DNA of 31,849 bases from CAZHWR01 sp964536085 (GCA_964536085.1 CAZHWR010000020.1:1-31849); one strand, 5' to 3'; positions 22,944 through 31,397 are shown, counted from the stretch's first letter. Notes: generated by a model not told the origin, from the letters alone. Numbers and translations: made by a program.

Positions 22944-23537
22944 TTATCCTATTCCGAATAATCCGCTGAAGCCCGAAAACGACGCCGCCACTATCGACGC
23001 CGCCATGAGTGTTGACGGCATCCCCTTAAGTGCTTTTGGAATTTGAGAATGCTCCAATTTTTCACGGATGCCCGCAAATATTATAAGTGCAAGCATGAAA
23101 CCGACTCCAGCGCCGAATGCGTTTACAAGCGATTCCAAAAAAGTGTATTCATTGTCGATATTTAAAAGCGTCACACCCAGTACGGCGCAGTTCGTTGTTA
23201 TAAGCGGAAGATACACGCCGAGTGATTTATACAGCGGCGGCATAAAGCGCTTTAAAACGATTTCCACTATCTGAACAAACAGCGCAATAACAAGGATAAA
23301 CACCATTGTCTGAAGATATTCAAGCTCGTTCGGCGCAAGTAAAAGCGTGTATATCGGATAGGTCACCGCGGTCGCCATGACCATGACGAATATGACTGCG
23401 GCGCTCATGCCCAGAGCCGAGTTTATTTTTTTTGAAACTCCCAAAAACGGGCATATGCCCATGAATTTTGAAAGGACGAAATTATTTACCAAAACAGACC
23501 CGACTAAAATGAGTACAAAATTATTCATGGCTTGCAC
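22944..23537 (-). CDS. rnfA: Rnf complex membrane subunit RnfA
   Basis: Integral subunit that, together with RnfE, binds an iron-sulfur centre within the membrane. The 197-residue protein is hydrophobic with about six helices. It has the conserved segments LVNNFVLSKFMGICPFLGVS (Cys) and PLITTNCAVLGVTLL (Cys). AAAGGA lies 5 nt before a GTG (23535-23537), which I take as start; an ATG three codons on is the alternative. It overlaps no neighbour and is 25 nt from rnfB. Confidence 0.95.
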   Translation of the reverse strand: MQAMNNFVLILVGSVLVNNFVLSKFMGICPFLGVSKKINSALGMSAAVIFVMVMATAVTYPIYTLLLAPNELEYLQTMVFILVIALFVQIVEIVLKRFMPPLYKSLGVYLPLITTNCAVLGVTLLNIDNEYTFLESLVNAFGAGVGFMLALIIFAGIREKLEHSQIPKALKGMPSTLMAASIVAASFSGFSGLFGIG

Positions 23538-23561
23538 GCTGTTCCTTTCATTAAAATTTGA

Positions 23562-24242
23562 TTACGCTTCATGCTGTTCGTTTTCGCCGCCGCATGCCTT
23601 TCCGCACGCGGACGCCGCCGGACATCCCGAACAGCCGATGTCTTTTCGAGGCTTTTTTGAGGTTAATTTATTAAACACCGCTATAACGCATCCGAGCACG
23701 AAAAATCCTCCTGCCGATTTGACAAAAAAGCTCATCGGCTCAAAAAGATTTTCAGTCACCGAAATTCCAAACCATGTTCCCGAACCCAAAAGCTCGCGAA
23801 GAGAGCCGATGATAAACAGAGCAAGCGTAAAGCCTATTCCGAAGCCCAAGCCGTCCAGCGCAGACTTAAAAACGCCGTTTTTGCTTGCGAACATTTCCGC
23901 TCTGCCAAGAATAATGCAGTTTACAACAATAAGATTCAGAAATATTCCAAGCGCCTCATAAAGCGACGGCAGATACGCCTGCATCAAAAGCCCTATTATA
24001 GTAACAAAGCCCGCTATAACAACGATATACGAAGGAAGCCTAACCGATTTCGGAATAAGATTTTTTATAAGCGAAATGACAACGTTTGAGCCTATCAATA
24101 CAAACGTTGTGGCAAGTCCCATACCTATAGCGTTTTTTGCGCCGGTTGTAATAGCGAGCGACGGGCACATTCCGAGCAGCATAACCAGCACGGGATTTTC
24201 TTTTATTATTCCGTTTAACAGGATTTTCAGATTTTTACTCAC
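23562..24242 (-). CDS. rnfE: Rnf complex membrane subunit RnfE
   Basis: Pseudosymmetric partner of RnfA. The 226-residue protein has about six membrane helices and conserved NPVLVMLLGMCPSLAITTGA and NLIVVNCIILGRAE, whose Cys match those of RnfA. After the last helix it has an extended tail with CSGCPAASACGKACGG, four cysteines in 14 residues, which is not part of the core family. The ATG overlaps the rnfG stop by 8 nt. Confidence 0.95.
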   Translation of the reverse strand: MSKNLKILLNGIIKENPVLVMLLGMCPSLAITTGAKNAIGMGLATTFVLIGSNVVISLIKNLIPKSVRLPSYIVVIAGFVTIIGLLMQAYLPSLYEALGIFLNLIVVNCIILGRAEMFASKNGVFKSALDGLGFGIGFTLALFIIGSLRELLGSGTWFGISVTENLFEPMSFFVKSAGGFFVLGCVIAVFNKLTSKKPRKDIGCSGCPAASACGKACGGENEQHEA

Positions 24243-24816
24243 CGGAAATCACCTCCGATTTTATCTGTTCATACACGCTCAGCGCATTGTTTACATTAGC
24301 AGTAACGGCTTTCGATGATATCGTGGCGCCTGAAATCGCGTCTATCTGATTTCCGTCCGCGCCGCTTTTTACCGCTTCGACCCCCGCCGTCTTTCCGACG
24401 TACTGCTCTAAAAATTCGGGTTCCTTAGTTCTGTCGCCAAGCCCCGCGGTTTCCATCATCGACGTTATCTGAACCCCGATAACCTCGGAGCTTTCGTTTA
24501 TTCCGACGACTGCTTTAAGCTCTCCGCCGTAACCCTTTGTCCAAAGATATACCGCTACGTCATTAGAGGCGGTTGACCTGACAATTCCCTCGACATTAAA
24601 TTCGGCAAAGCGTTCTAAATTAACATCAACTGTTTCCACGTCTGAATTTAAAATCGTCTGTGCCGCAGTCACAACGCTTTCATCAAGCGCTCCTTCCGGC
24701 TGTTTAGTAATGTTGTACACAATTACAAGCGCCGCGGACACAATCAACGCGACCGTCGCCAGAACAAGCGCGGGCTTAATTATAGTATTAAAAAAACTTT
24801 TCTGCTTCTCTTTCAC
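24235..24816 (-). CDS. rnfG: Rnf complex FMN-binding subunit RnfG
   Basis: Membrane-anchored subunit carrying covalently bound FMN outside the cytoplasm. The 193-residue protein starts with a helix (about 10-33, IIKPALVLATVALIVSAALVIV), then the FMN-binding domain. The flavinylation motif is DAISGATISSKAV, where the Thr receives FMN from ApbE. The start is the GTG at 24814-24816, eight bases after AAGGGG. The longer in-frame start (24867) precedes that site. A 141-nt gap with a hairpin separates it from rnfD. Confidence 0.95.
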   Translation of the reverse strand: MKEKQKSFFNTIIKPALVLATVALIVSAALVIVYNITKQPEGALDESVVTAAQTILNSDVETVDVNLERFAEFNVEGIVRSTASNDVAVYLWTKGYGGELKAVVGINESSEVIGVQITSMMETAGLGDRTKEPEFLEQYVGKTAGVEAVKSGADGNQIDAISGATISSKAVTANVNNALSVYEQIKSEVISGE

Positions 24817-24913
24817 ACTTTTATCCCCTTTTGCTGTATGCCGAAAATTTGACAGTTTGCAAAGCAAAATTTGCTCTATTGTATTTGAATAAAAAAATAA
24901 AACTATGAAAACA

Positions 24914-24930
24914 TGAAAGCTTTGCTTTCA
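24914..24930. repeat. Short hairpin between rnfD and rnfG
   Basis: TGAAAGC-TTT-GCTTTCA, a 7-bp stem with a 3-nt loop. On the plus strand a T-rich stretch begins right after it. On the minus strand, the direction of rnf transcription, the seven-T run is about 17 nt away, so it is at best a weak attenuator or an mRNA-stabilising hairpin. Confidence 0.4.
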
Positions 24931-24957
24931 CGCTTTTATTTTTTTTGCTGACTTTGC

Positions 24958-25920
24958 TTACGCCTTTGCTTCGCGTTTTTCCTTTGCGCTTTTATCAACG
25001 CCGAACGGTCTGGTTCTTGTGAATTTATCTATATACGGCACTAGCAGATTCATGAATAAGATAGAGAATGAAACGCCTTCGGGATATGAGCCGTAAAATC
25101 TTATCAGCGAGGTTATAAGCCCGCATCCGAGCGCAAATATTGCTTTGCCTGAATTGGTAATCGGCGACGTTGAATAATCGGTCGCCATAAAAACCGCGCC
25201 GAGCATAAGACCGCCGCTCATAATCTGATACAGCGGATCCGCGCCAGCAAAAAATGAAAACACAAATACCGTTCCCACATACACCACGGGTACAACAGGG
25301 TTTATGACCCGCCTTATCAAAAGATACGCAAATCCGATAAGCAGCGCCAAAACACTGGTTTCCCCAAGGCATCCGGCGCACTCGCCGATAAAAAGCTCGA
25401 ACATTCCGGGAGCGACGTCTCCCGACTGAGCCGCCGCCAAAGGCGTTGCAGAAGCGACAGCGTCCATCCCCGCGGACGAAAGATAGTAAAACGGCGTTAC
25501 CCAGTGGGTCATCTGCCCCGAAAACGACAGCGTAAGAATTATCCTCGCCGTAATCGCAGGATTTGCAAAGTTTTGCCCTATCCCGCCGAAAAACTGCTTT
25601 ACAACAACTACCGCAAACACACTTCCGACCGCCGCCATCCACAGCGGTATGCTGACAGGAAGATTGTAAGCGAGCAGTATTCCCGTTACAACGGCGCTCA
25701 AATCGCCGATAGTATTATCCCGCTTCATTATTTTTCTTGTTACATATTCCGCCGCAACCGCGAACAAGACGCATGTTGCAGTAACATAAAGCGCGCGTAT
25801 ACCAAAAAAATAACACGAGGCTATAAGCGCCGGAATAAGCGCGATTATAACGTCCAGCATTATTTTGTAAGTTTTATTGGCTGATCTTATGTGCGGCGAC
25901 GGAGCTACCGTGAGTTTCAT
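24958..25920 (-). CDS. rnfD: Rnf complex membrane subunit RnfD
   Basis: Integral subunit with a covalent FMN, thought to form part of the ion pathway. The 320-residue protein has the NqrB/RnfD pattern: SPHIRSANKTYKIMLDVIIA at the start, then many helices, FANPAITARIILTLSF and the flavinylation segment AVASATPLAAAQ (Thr). The C-terminal RTRPFGVDKSAKEKREAKA tail is basic. It is 59 nt downstream of rnfC. Confidence 0.95.
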   Translation of the reverse strand: MKLTVAPSPHIRSANKTYKIMLDVIIALIPALIASCYFFGIRALYVTATCVLFAVAAEYVTRKIMKRDNTIGDLSAVVTGILLAYNLPVSIPLWMAAVGSVFAVVVVKQFFGGIGQNFANPAITARIILTLSFSGQMTHWVTPFYYLSSAGMDAVASATPLAAAQSGDVAPGMFELFIGECAGCLGETSVLALLIGFAYLLIRRVINPVVPVVYVGTVFVFSFFAGADPLYQIMSGGLMLGAVFMATDYSTSPITNSGKAIFALGCGLITSLIRFYGSYPEGVSFSILFMNLLVPYIDKFTRTRPFGVDKSAKEKREAKA

Positions 25921-25979
25921 CTAAACGACCATTCCTTTCGTGCTTTCCGATTATTTGTAATACTATGAAGCGTTTTACC

Positions 25980-27287
25980 TCAAACTTTTTTTAACAATTG
26001 TTTGGAAAGCTGATTTTTCTGCGCCAGATTGCGCTTTGCCGGGCAGATATACGAACAACAGCCGCAGTTTATGCAAAGGTTGACATGCAGTTCTTTTAAC
26101 AAATCTATGTTATTAGCATCGTGCGCCTTTTCAAGCGAGGCAGGCATGAGATTAACAGGACATACTTTATTGCATTTTCCGCATTTGATACACGCGGTTG
26201 TTTTATCGGTTTTAGCCTGTTTTTCAGTAAACGCCAGGATAGCGTTGTTGTTTTTAATAACCGGAAGCGAAGTGTCGTAAACGCTTATTCCCATCATGGG
26301 ACCGCCCATTAGAATCTTATGAGCCGAATCAAAATCACAGTCGCAAAAGTCAAGTACGTCTTTTATAGGCGTTCCTATTAAAACGTTGACGTTTTTTGGC
26401 GACTTAACGGCGCCTCCGTCCACAGTGACGGTCTTGCTTATAAGAGGTATTCCCGTTTTAATATATCTTGCCGCAAACGCAACGGAAGTAACGTTCATCA
26501 CCAAAACTCCCGCGTCCGCCGGAAGCTCGCCCTCGCTGACGACTCTTCCCGTTGCCGCGAATATAATCACTTTTTCCGCGCCCTGCGGATAGACTGACCT
26601 GAGCTTAACGATGTTTATCCCCTCATACCCGCTTGCCGCTTCACTAAGTTTTTTTATAGCCATAGGCTTATTGTCGTCAATTCCGATAAAAGCGTTCGAT
26701 ATTTCAAGATGCTCCATAATGATGTTTATTCCGTCGATAACGTCTTGCGTATGATCGAGCATAGTGCGGTTGTCGCTAGTGATATAAGGCTCGCACTCCG
26801 CGCCGTTTACAACGAGAGTATTAATGCGGTTCAGTTTGTCGGCGGAAAACTTGACATGCGTCGGAAAACCCGCTCCTCCCAAGCCGACAAGTCCGCTTTC
26901 TCTTACAGCTTTTATAAGGTCGCTTAAATTATTTACCCGCGGAGGAGCAATATCCTCGCACAGCGTTTGCCTGCCGTCTGTTTTAATTACTACATACTGA
27001 ACAAGGCCTCCCGCCGCACCGGGAATTTCATCGATCCCCTCGACAACGCCGGACACACTTGAATGAACGGGCACTGATAAAAACGCTTCGCTGTCCCCTA
27101 TTTTTTGACCGACGGTAACGCTGTCTCCTTTTTTTACAGTCGGTTTGCAGGCAACTCCCATATGCTGAAGCATGGGAATGCGCACAATTTCGGGAAGCGG
27201 CATATCCTGCGCAGCCGAATTTTTTGTGTTTTTAAAATGGGAAAGACGCACCCCGTTTAACCGATGCCCCTGTTTTTTAACAGCCAT
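25980..27287 (-). CDS. rnfC: Rnf complex NADH-binding subunit RnfC
   Basis: Peripheral subunit that exchanges electrons with NAD(H) via FMN and two 4Fe-4S clusters. The 435-residue protein has an N-terminal Rnf domain with HMGVACKPTVKKGDSV, the nucleotide-binding part VGLGGAGFPTHVK and VNGAECEPYITSD, then an SLBB region. Near the C-terminus are CIKCGKCNKVCPVNLMP and CINCGCCSYICPA. AAAGGA stands 12 nt before ATG 27285-27287; an earlier TTG in frame contains the ribosome site and is rejected. Confidence 0.95.
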   Translation of the reverse strand: MAVKKQGHRLNGVRLSHFKNTKNSAAQDMPLPEIVRIPMLQHMGVACKPTVKKGDSVTVGQKIGDSEAFLSVPVHSSVSGVVEGIDEIPGAAGGLVQYVVIKTDGRQTLCEDIAPPRVNNLSDLIKAVRESGLVGLGGAGFPTHVKFSADKLNRINTLVVNGAECEPYITSDNRTMLDHTQDVIDGINIIMEHLEISNAFIGIDDNKPMAIKKLSEAASGYEGINIVKLRSVYPQGAEKVIIFAATGRVVSEGELPADAGVLVMNVTSVAFAARYIKTGIPLISKTVTVDGGAVKSPKNVNVLIGTPIKDVLDFCDCDFDSAHKILMGGPMMGISVYDTSLPVIKNNNAILAFTEKQAKTDKTTACIKCGKCNKVCPVNLMPASLEKAHDANNIDLLKELHVNLCINCGCCSYICPAKRNLAQKNQLSKQLLKKV

Positions 27288-27334
27288 ATTTATGACAGTT
27301 CCTTTCTGCAAAATTTAACAAAACGGCATATAGC

Positions 27335-27877
27335 CTACAGTCCGCCGTACGGACTGATTTTAACGACCGCAGGAAGCGTTATCCGCAGTATCATTCCCGT
27401 TACATAGCCCATTATTACCCCGGCGATAACAAGTACGGGAAGATAATATACAACGCTCGCGGTTCCGATAATAAACACTGCGGCGAAAATCTGCGCCGCG
27501 TTATGAAAGACCGCTCCGCAAACGCTCAAAAGCAATATGCTTATTCTCTTTTTGAATATTAAAACAAGCATTACCATGACTGCTGCGGACACCGCCCCGC
27601 CCGCTAAGCTCATAAGCCCCGCCACAGCGCCGCGGGTCAAAAACGCAAAAAGTGATTTTGCCGCGACTATCACCGCCGTATATCTTTTCGGCAGGCAGAC
27701 GAGCGTAAACATAACCACTATGTTTGCCAGCCCCGGTTTTATTCCCGGAGGAAGCGACGGTATGGGCGGTATCATATTTTCAACCGCTCCAAGGACGACC
27801 GAAACAGCTATCAGCAGCCCCAAAAACGATATTTTATATGCCGCGGAATTTTTGCCTGAAAGTATTATTATAACCAT
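27335..27877 (-). CDS. Gx transporter family / heptaprenyl diphosphate synthase component I-like membrane protein
   Basis: A hydrophobic 180-residue protein with about five or six helices. It has the family block LGAVENMIPPIPSLPPGIKPG followed by LANIVVMF, then PKRYTAVIVAAKS. Relatives are annotated as Gx transporters or as the HepI component; neither role is proved. It resembles ECF S components. The start is uncertain: ATG 27875-27877 lies directly against AAAGGA, and a TTG at 27904 overlaps the upstream gene. It sits between the NusG-domain gene and rnfC, a frequent arrangement in Clostridia, so a role with Rnf or with menaquinone/flavin supply is possible. Confidence 0.85.
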   Translation of the reverse strand: MVIIILSGKNSAAYKISFLGLLIAVSVVLGAVENMIPPIPSLPPGIKPGLANIVVMFTLVCLPKRYTAVIVAAKSLFAFLTRGAVAGLMSLAGGAVSAAVMVMLVLIFKKRISILLLSVCGAVFHNAAQIFAAVFIIGTASVVYYLPVLVIAGVIMGYVTGMILRITLPAVVKISPYGGL

Positions 27878-27893
27878 TCCTTTGCAGTTTTTA

Positions 27894-28283
27894 TCATCCC
27901 GCAATAATATCTGCGGAATTAGGATCTGAAGCCTGTCCGATGATTTTTATATAAAGCTTTTTCGGAAGACATACAGCGATATCTCCAGCTTTGCCGATAA
28001 ATCCAAAGTTTACACACAGCTTATCGGGACAATCGGAATCTTTAAACCGAATCATATTATTTTTTATTTCAAACTCCGCCCCGCCCGCTGAAAATTCGCC
28101 GTCATTGCTAAGCTCTGCCGACTCGATAAGCCTGCCGTCCTGATATATTTCGGCATATGAGTCGGCGGATGCGTTACTGTTGCTGTATTGTATTCCGGCA
28201 ACGACCACGCAAACAACCAGGATAAATGCAATAACAATGATATCGGTTTTTTTAAAAAACGGACGTTTATCACCGTTACTCAT
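27894..28283 (-). CDS. NusG domain II-containing membrane protein
   Basis: A 129-residue protein with a basic N-terminus, one membrane helix (about 12-33, IIVIAFILVVCVVVAGIQY) and an outer beta-rich NusG-II-like domain (FEIKNNMIRFKDSDCPDKLC, CLPKKLYIKII). The DCPDKLCV segment with two cysteines is typical. It starts at ATG 28281-28283, overlapping the apbE stop by 8 nt, with GGGAG upstream. The family is regularly found with ApbE and Rnf; its function is unknown. Despite the name there is no sign of a role in transcription elongation. Confidence 0.88.
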   Translation of the reverse strand: MSNGDKRPFFKKTDIIVIAFILVVCVVVAGIQYSNSNASADSYAEIYQDGRLIESAELSNDGEFSAGGAEFEIKNNMIRFKDSDCPDKLCVNFGFIGKAGDIAVCLPKKLYIKIIGQASDPNSADIIAG

Positions 28284-29442
28284 CCGTACCGCTCCCGTCC
28301 GGGTCTGTATTGCTTTGCGCGGCTGACGTGTCTCCCCAAACAAATTCGTCTGAAAGATCAACGTTTTGCCTGATGTTTTCCGAAGCATAAACATTTTTAT
28401 TTTTATCCACTGCGATGACCGAATAATCGCTTTCTCCGAGTATCTGTACGACAGCGTCAGTTCCGCCGATAAAAAGTTCTGTTGACATATAGTCGGCGAA
28501 CGTTCCGTCGTCCGACAACACCGATACGCTTTCCAAATCGCTTTCAGCCGGGTAACCAGTTTTCGTGCTGAGAATATGGTGGTATCTTACTCCGTCTTTT
28601 TCAAAATACCTTTCGTATGCGCCGGACGTTGCAATGATTCTGCCGTCGGCGGTTATTTTTGCAAAAATATCGTTTTCATTCCCGAACGGGTCGCGCAGAC
28701 CTACAGAGAAAGCACTGCCGTCCGGCTTAGAGCCTATCGTACAGATATTGCCGCCGAACGACACGATCGCGGAGGTAACGCCGTATTCCTCATACACGCT
28801 TTTTATCTTTTCGCAGGCATATCCTTTGGCAACGCCGCCGAGGTCTATGGCCATGAATGCTTTTTTGAGCCATATAGTTTTGTTTTCATCGTCCAGGACA
28901 ATGTTTTTATAGTTTACCCTCTCAAGCGCAGATTTTATTGATGTGTCTGACGGTATTTCATGTTCGCCTGAATCCGAACCCGTTATATTCCACAGCTTTA
29001 CGAGCGGCGCGACAGTAATGTCAAAGCTTCCGTTTGAGCTTTTGCAGAATCCGACGGCTTTTTTTATAAGCGAGTAAAGCTCCTTTGACGGAGTATAAAC
29101 GTTTACCTCGGTCATACCCGCCTGATTGTTGATTTTTGAAATTTGAGAATCGGTGTTATACATAGACATCATTTCTTCGAGATCGGCGAGCTCTTCATCT
29201 ACTGCGGTCGCGGCCGCTTCGGCAGTGTCGTCGTCAGCGTAAATTTGCTGAATAACAAATGTATCCATTGCAAACGAGTTTTTTTCATACGGAGTCTGCA
29301 AAGTCTGTGAGCTTGCCTCGCTTACCGAGTTTTTTCTGTTTATGCCGATAATCAGCATTGCTGCGGCTGCGGCGATCACAACCAGCGCAGACAAGGTTAG
29401 AATTGTATTTTTGTTGATGATACATTTATTATTCAAAATCAA
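28276..29442 (-). CDS. apbE: FAD:protein FMN transferase
   Basis: Attaches FMN to Thr residues of exported flavoproteins such as RnfG and RnfD. The 388-residue protein has an N-terminal membrane anchor (LTLSALVVIAAAAAMLIIGI) and the ApbE domain: NSFAMDTFVIQQIYADDD, MSMYNTDSQISKIN, DITVAPLVKLWN, DLGGVAKGYACEKIKS, SFGGNICTIGSKP, then HHILSTKTGYPAESDL and DYMSTELFIGG. No lipobox is seen, so a helix anchors it. It begins with a TTG (29440-29442 or 29434-29436), AAAGGCGG being just upstream. It leads the rnf operon, behind the promoter at 29509-29538. Confidence 0.95.
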   Translation of the reverse strand: MILNNKCIINKNTILTLSALVVIAAAAAMLIIGINRKNSVSEASSQTLQTPYEKNSFAMDTFVIQQIYADDDTAEAAATAVDEELADLEEMMSMYNTDSQISKINNQAGMTEVNVYTPSKELYSLIKKAVGFCKSSNGSFDITVAPLVKLWNITGSDSGEHEIPSDTSIKSALERVNYKNIVLDDENKTIWLKKAFMAIDLGGVAKGYACEKIKSVYEEYGVTSAIVSFGGNICTIGSKPDGSAFSVGLRDPFGNENDIFAKITADGRIIATSGAYERYFEKDGVRYHHILSTKTGYPAESDLESVSVLSDDGTFADYMSTELFIGGTDAVVQILGESDYSVIAVDKNKNVYASENIRQNVDLSDEFVWGDTSAAQSNTDPDGSGTDE

Positions 29443-29508
29443 ATCCGCCTTTCAAAATAATGCGCACAAAACTATTTTGAGCGATACCGGAAAAATCATA
29501 CCAGTTAT

Positions 29509-29538
29509 ATAATAATAAATTAATGTATACAAAGTCAA
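29509..29538 (-). promoter_or_regulatory. Sigma-A-type promoter of the apbE-rnf operon
   Basis: Minus strand: TTGACT (29533-29538), 18-nt spacer, TATTAT (29509-29514), about 65 nt before the apbE start. On the opposite strand an extended -10 (TTGGCATAAT, about 29559-29568) may serve the divergent lipoprotein gene. Confidence 0.65.
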
Positions 29539-29598
29539 AGGATAAATGTTAATTTTTCTTGGCATAATAATATTATCAAAAGAAAGGAGGCTATGCTT

Positions 29599-30075
29599 TT
29601 GAGTAAAAAAATATTAACTCTTCTGCTTGCGGCAGCCGCACCCGCTGTGATTTTTTCTTCATGTACAGCAGACAGCGGAACACAGACGCAGGCTGAACTG
29701 AAAGACGGCGAATACCGCGCAGAATTTAAAAATTACGACGACCACGGCTGGAAGGACTATGTTACCATCACTGTTTCCGACGGTAAATATACAGCCTGCG
29801 AATACGACGCTGTAAACGAAGAAGACGGACGAAAGAAATCCGAGGATGCCGACTATGCAAGCGCTTATCCTGAGGACGGCGAATATGTTAAGCCTGCGGA
29901 ATACACCGTACGGCTCGAGGAAGATTTTATCGACAAACAGGATATCGAATCGGTGGATATGATAACGACGGCTACCACTGCGTCTAACAGTTTTAAAAAG
30001 CTTGTAAGCGCTCTTGAGGTAAATATAAAGCGCGGAAAGACAGACACAGTTATTGTTGATAATTCAGACGAATAG
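29599..30075 (+). CDS. Lipoprotein with degenerate FMN-binding-type domain
   Basis: A 158-residue exported lipoprotein. From TTG 29599-29601 (AAGGAGG 8 nt upstream; an ATG 6 bases earlier is too close) it reads KKILTLLLAAAAPAVIFSSC, with a lipobox Cys about residue 22. The mature part has GEYRAEFKNYDDHGWKDYVT, KYTACEYDAVNEEDG and, near the end, DMITTATTASNSFKKLVSA. This arrangement follows small extracellular FMN-binding lipoproteins of the PplA type, where the last motif is (S/T)GAT and binds FMN through Thr; here the Gly is Thr. It is transcribed away from apbE, and ends at the hairpin 30080-30111. Flavinylation is inferred, not visible. Confidence 0.75.
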   Translation: MSKKILTLLLAAAAPAVIFSSCTADSGTQTQAELKDGEYRAEFKNYDDHGWKDYVTITVSDGKYTACEYDAVNEEDGRKKSEDADYASAYPEDGEYVKPAEYTVRLEEDFIDKQDIESVDMITTATTASNSFKKLVSALEVNIKRGKTDTVIVDNSDE

Positions 30076-30079
30076 TTTT

Positions 30080-30111
30080 AAAGCGGCTTAAGAATGATCT
30101 TAAACCGCTTT
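30080..30111 (+). terminator. Intrinsic terminator after the lipoprotein gene
   Basis: AAAGCGG and TTAAGA pair with TCTTAA and CCGCTTT around an ATGA loop, with one C/A mismatch. TGCTTTATTTATT follows. The 100 nt beyond it, up to the LRR gene stop, show nothing further. Confidence 0.75.
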
Positions 30112-30213
30112 GCTTTATTTATTATTACCAATTTATGCGCATTAAAAGCTGCAAAAGAAATTCATCCCGATCATTTGTGAAAATCAAATAAAAGACCGTG
30201 AGGTTTATTCCTT

Positions 30214-31293
30214 TCATGCGGTTTTAACAGTTTTAACCGTGCTCCACGCGCCGTTGAAATCCTTTGCGTAGCTGTATTTGCTACCCCAAAACCATTTCAT
30301 CCTTATTTGAACGACGCCGCGGATTTTAACATAATATACGACCGAAGATTTTAATTCTTTAACAGCAGCGGAATATCCGTGTTTTAAAATAATCTTGCGC
30401 GCATTATTAAAATCAGGATTATCGGCAATAAGTATTTGGTATTCGGAAACCCCGCTCATATTATTGACCGAGGTAGTTTTATTCCACTCAAGATTAACGA
30501 TTCCTGAGGAGGTTGAGGATATGGTCTTTAACTCGGTGCGGCAGGATTTTGCAACAAGGCTTTTGTAATTCACCTTGTCTTTGGTCAATTTTGTTTGCAC
30601 ATCATAAAATTTATAATTATATTTTTGAGCGTAGGCTTCGGAAAGCGTTCCCGTGTACCCCATTATTTTAGTTTTAGCAGATGTTGAACTAAACGCGTTG
30701 TAACCGATTTTTTTAATATTTTTCGGTATGCTGACTGATTTTATCAATGTTTTATCAGTGCAAAAAGCGTATTTACCGACATATTTTATCCTTTTCGGGA
30801 GCGTTATTTTTGAGATTTCAGTATTGTAAAACGCTTTGATTCCTATCCTCTTTAAACGCTTGCCAAGCTTGGCAGAGGTTAAATCAGTATCCCTGAATGC
30901 TCCGCTACCAATAATCCTGAGGGAGTTTGACAGCGTTACATCCAAAAGCCGTGTTTTGGCAAACGCCTGTTTACCGATCTCGCGAACGACGTTAGGCAAA
31001 ACGACGGAATACGGTATTTTAACCGATTTAAATGCGCTGTTTCCTATTTTTACAACAGCCTTACCGTTTGCTTTTGCGGGAATTTTTATAACCAAACGTT
31101 CAGCGTTATAATCGTTTTCTGAAAGCTTGATTCCCGTTAATTCGACAGTATTATTACCCAAATCACTGTAATAATATTGCCTTTTACTGCTGCCCTTGGT
31201 TTTAGCGGATCCCGCAAATACGCCGACCGAAAAAACCGAACACAGGATTAAAATTGTTAATCCGAAAGAAATACTCCTTACTGCTTTTTTCAT
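30214..31293 (-). CDS. Secreted BspA-type leucine-rich-repeat protein
   Basis: A 359-residue exported protein of unknown partner. It begins with a signal peptide (MKKAVRSISFGLTILILCSV, cleavage likely near VFAG). Then come LRR_5/BspA repeats between about 75 and 220, each with the pattern IG..AF...: KIGNSAFKSV, EIGKQAFAKT, IIGSGAFRDT, RIGIKAFYNT, YVGKYAFCTD, KIGYNAFSST. After a linker the C-terminal 100 residues look like a fibronectin type III domain (GIVNLEWNKTTSVNNMSG, YYVKIRGVVQ). The ATG at 31291-31293 follows GGTGG. No sortase motif is visible. Such proteins often bind host or neighbour surfaces; that is only family knowledge. Confidence 0.88.
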   Translation of the reverse strand: MKKAVRSISFGLTILILCSVFSVGVFAGSAKTKGSSKRQYYYSDLGNNTVELTGIKLSENDYNAERLVIKIPAKANGKAVVKIGNSAFKSVKIPYSVVLPNVVREIGKQAFAKTRLLDVTLSNSLRIIGSGAFRDTDLTSAKLGKRLKRIGIKAFYNTEISKITLPKRIKYVGKYAFCTDKTLIKSVSIPKNIKKIGYNAFSSTSAKTKIMGYTGTLSEAYAQKYNYKFYDVQTKLTKDKVNYKSLVAKSCRTELKTISSTSSGIVNLEWNKTTSVNNMSGVSEYQILIADNPDFNNARKIILKHGYSAAVKELKSSVVYYVKIRGVVQIRMKWFWGSKYSYAKDFNGAWSTVKTVKTA

Positions 31294-31338
31294 TCTCGCC
31301 ACCGTCTTTATAATTAAACTGTTTCTATTTATATTATT

Positions 31339-31367
31339 ATTTTACTATATAAAAACGGCAATGTAAA
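31339..31367 (-). promoter_or_regulatory. Sigma-A-type promoter of the LRR gene
   Basis: Minus strand: TTTACA (31362-31367), 17-nt spacer, TAAAAT (31339-31344), about 45 nt upstream of the LRR start. Confidence 0.65.
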
Positions 31368-31397
31368 CCCAAAGATGACTAAAATGCGACAAAATTT

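Noticed and set aside
23377..23961. 194-codon plus-strand open frame
   Set aside because: Antisense across rnfA and rnfE, which are clear Rnf subunits.
25025..25642. 205-codon open frame, minus strand
   Set aside because: Lies wholly inside rnfD in another frame; rich in Arg, Cys and Gly as expected of a shadow frame; no ribosome site.
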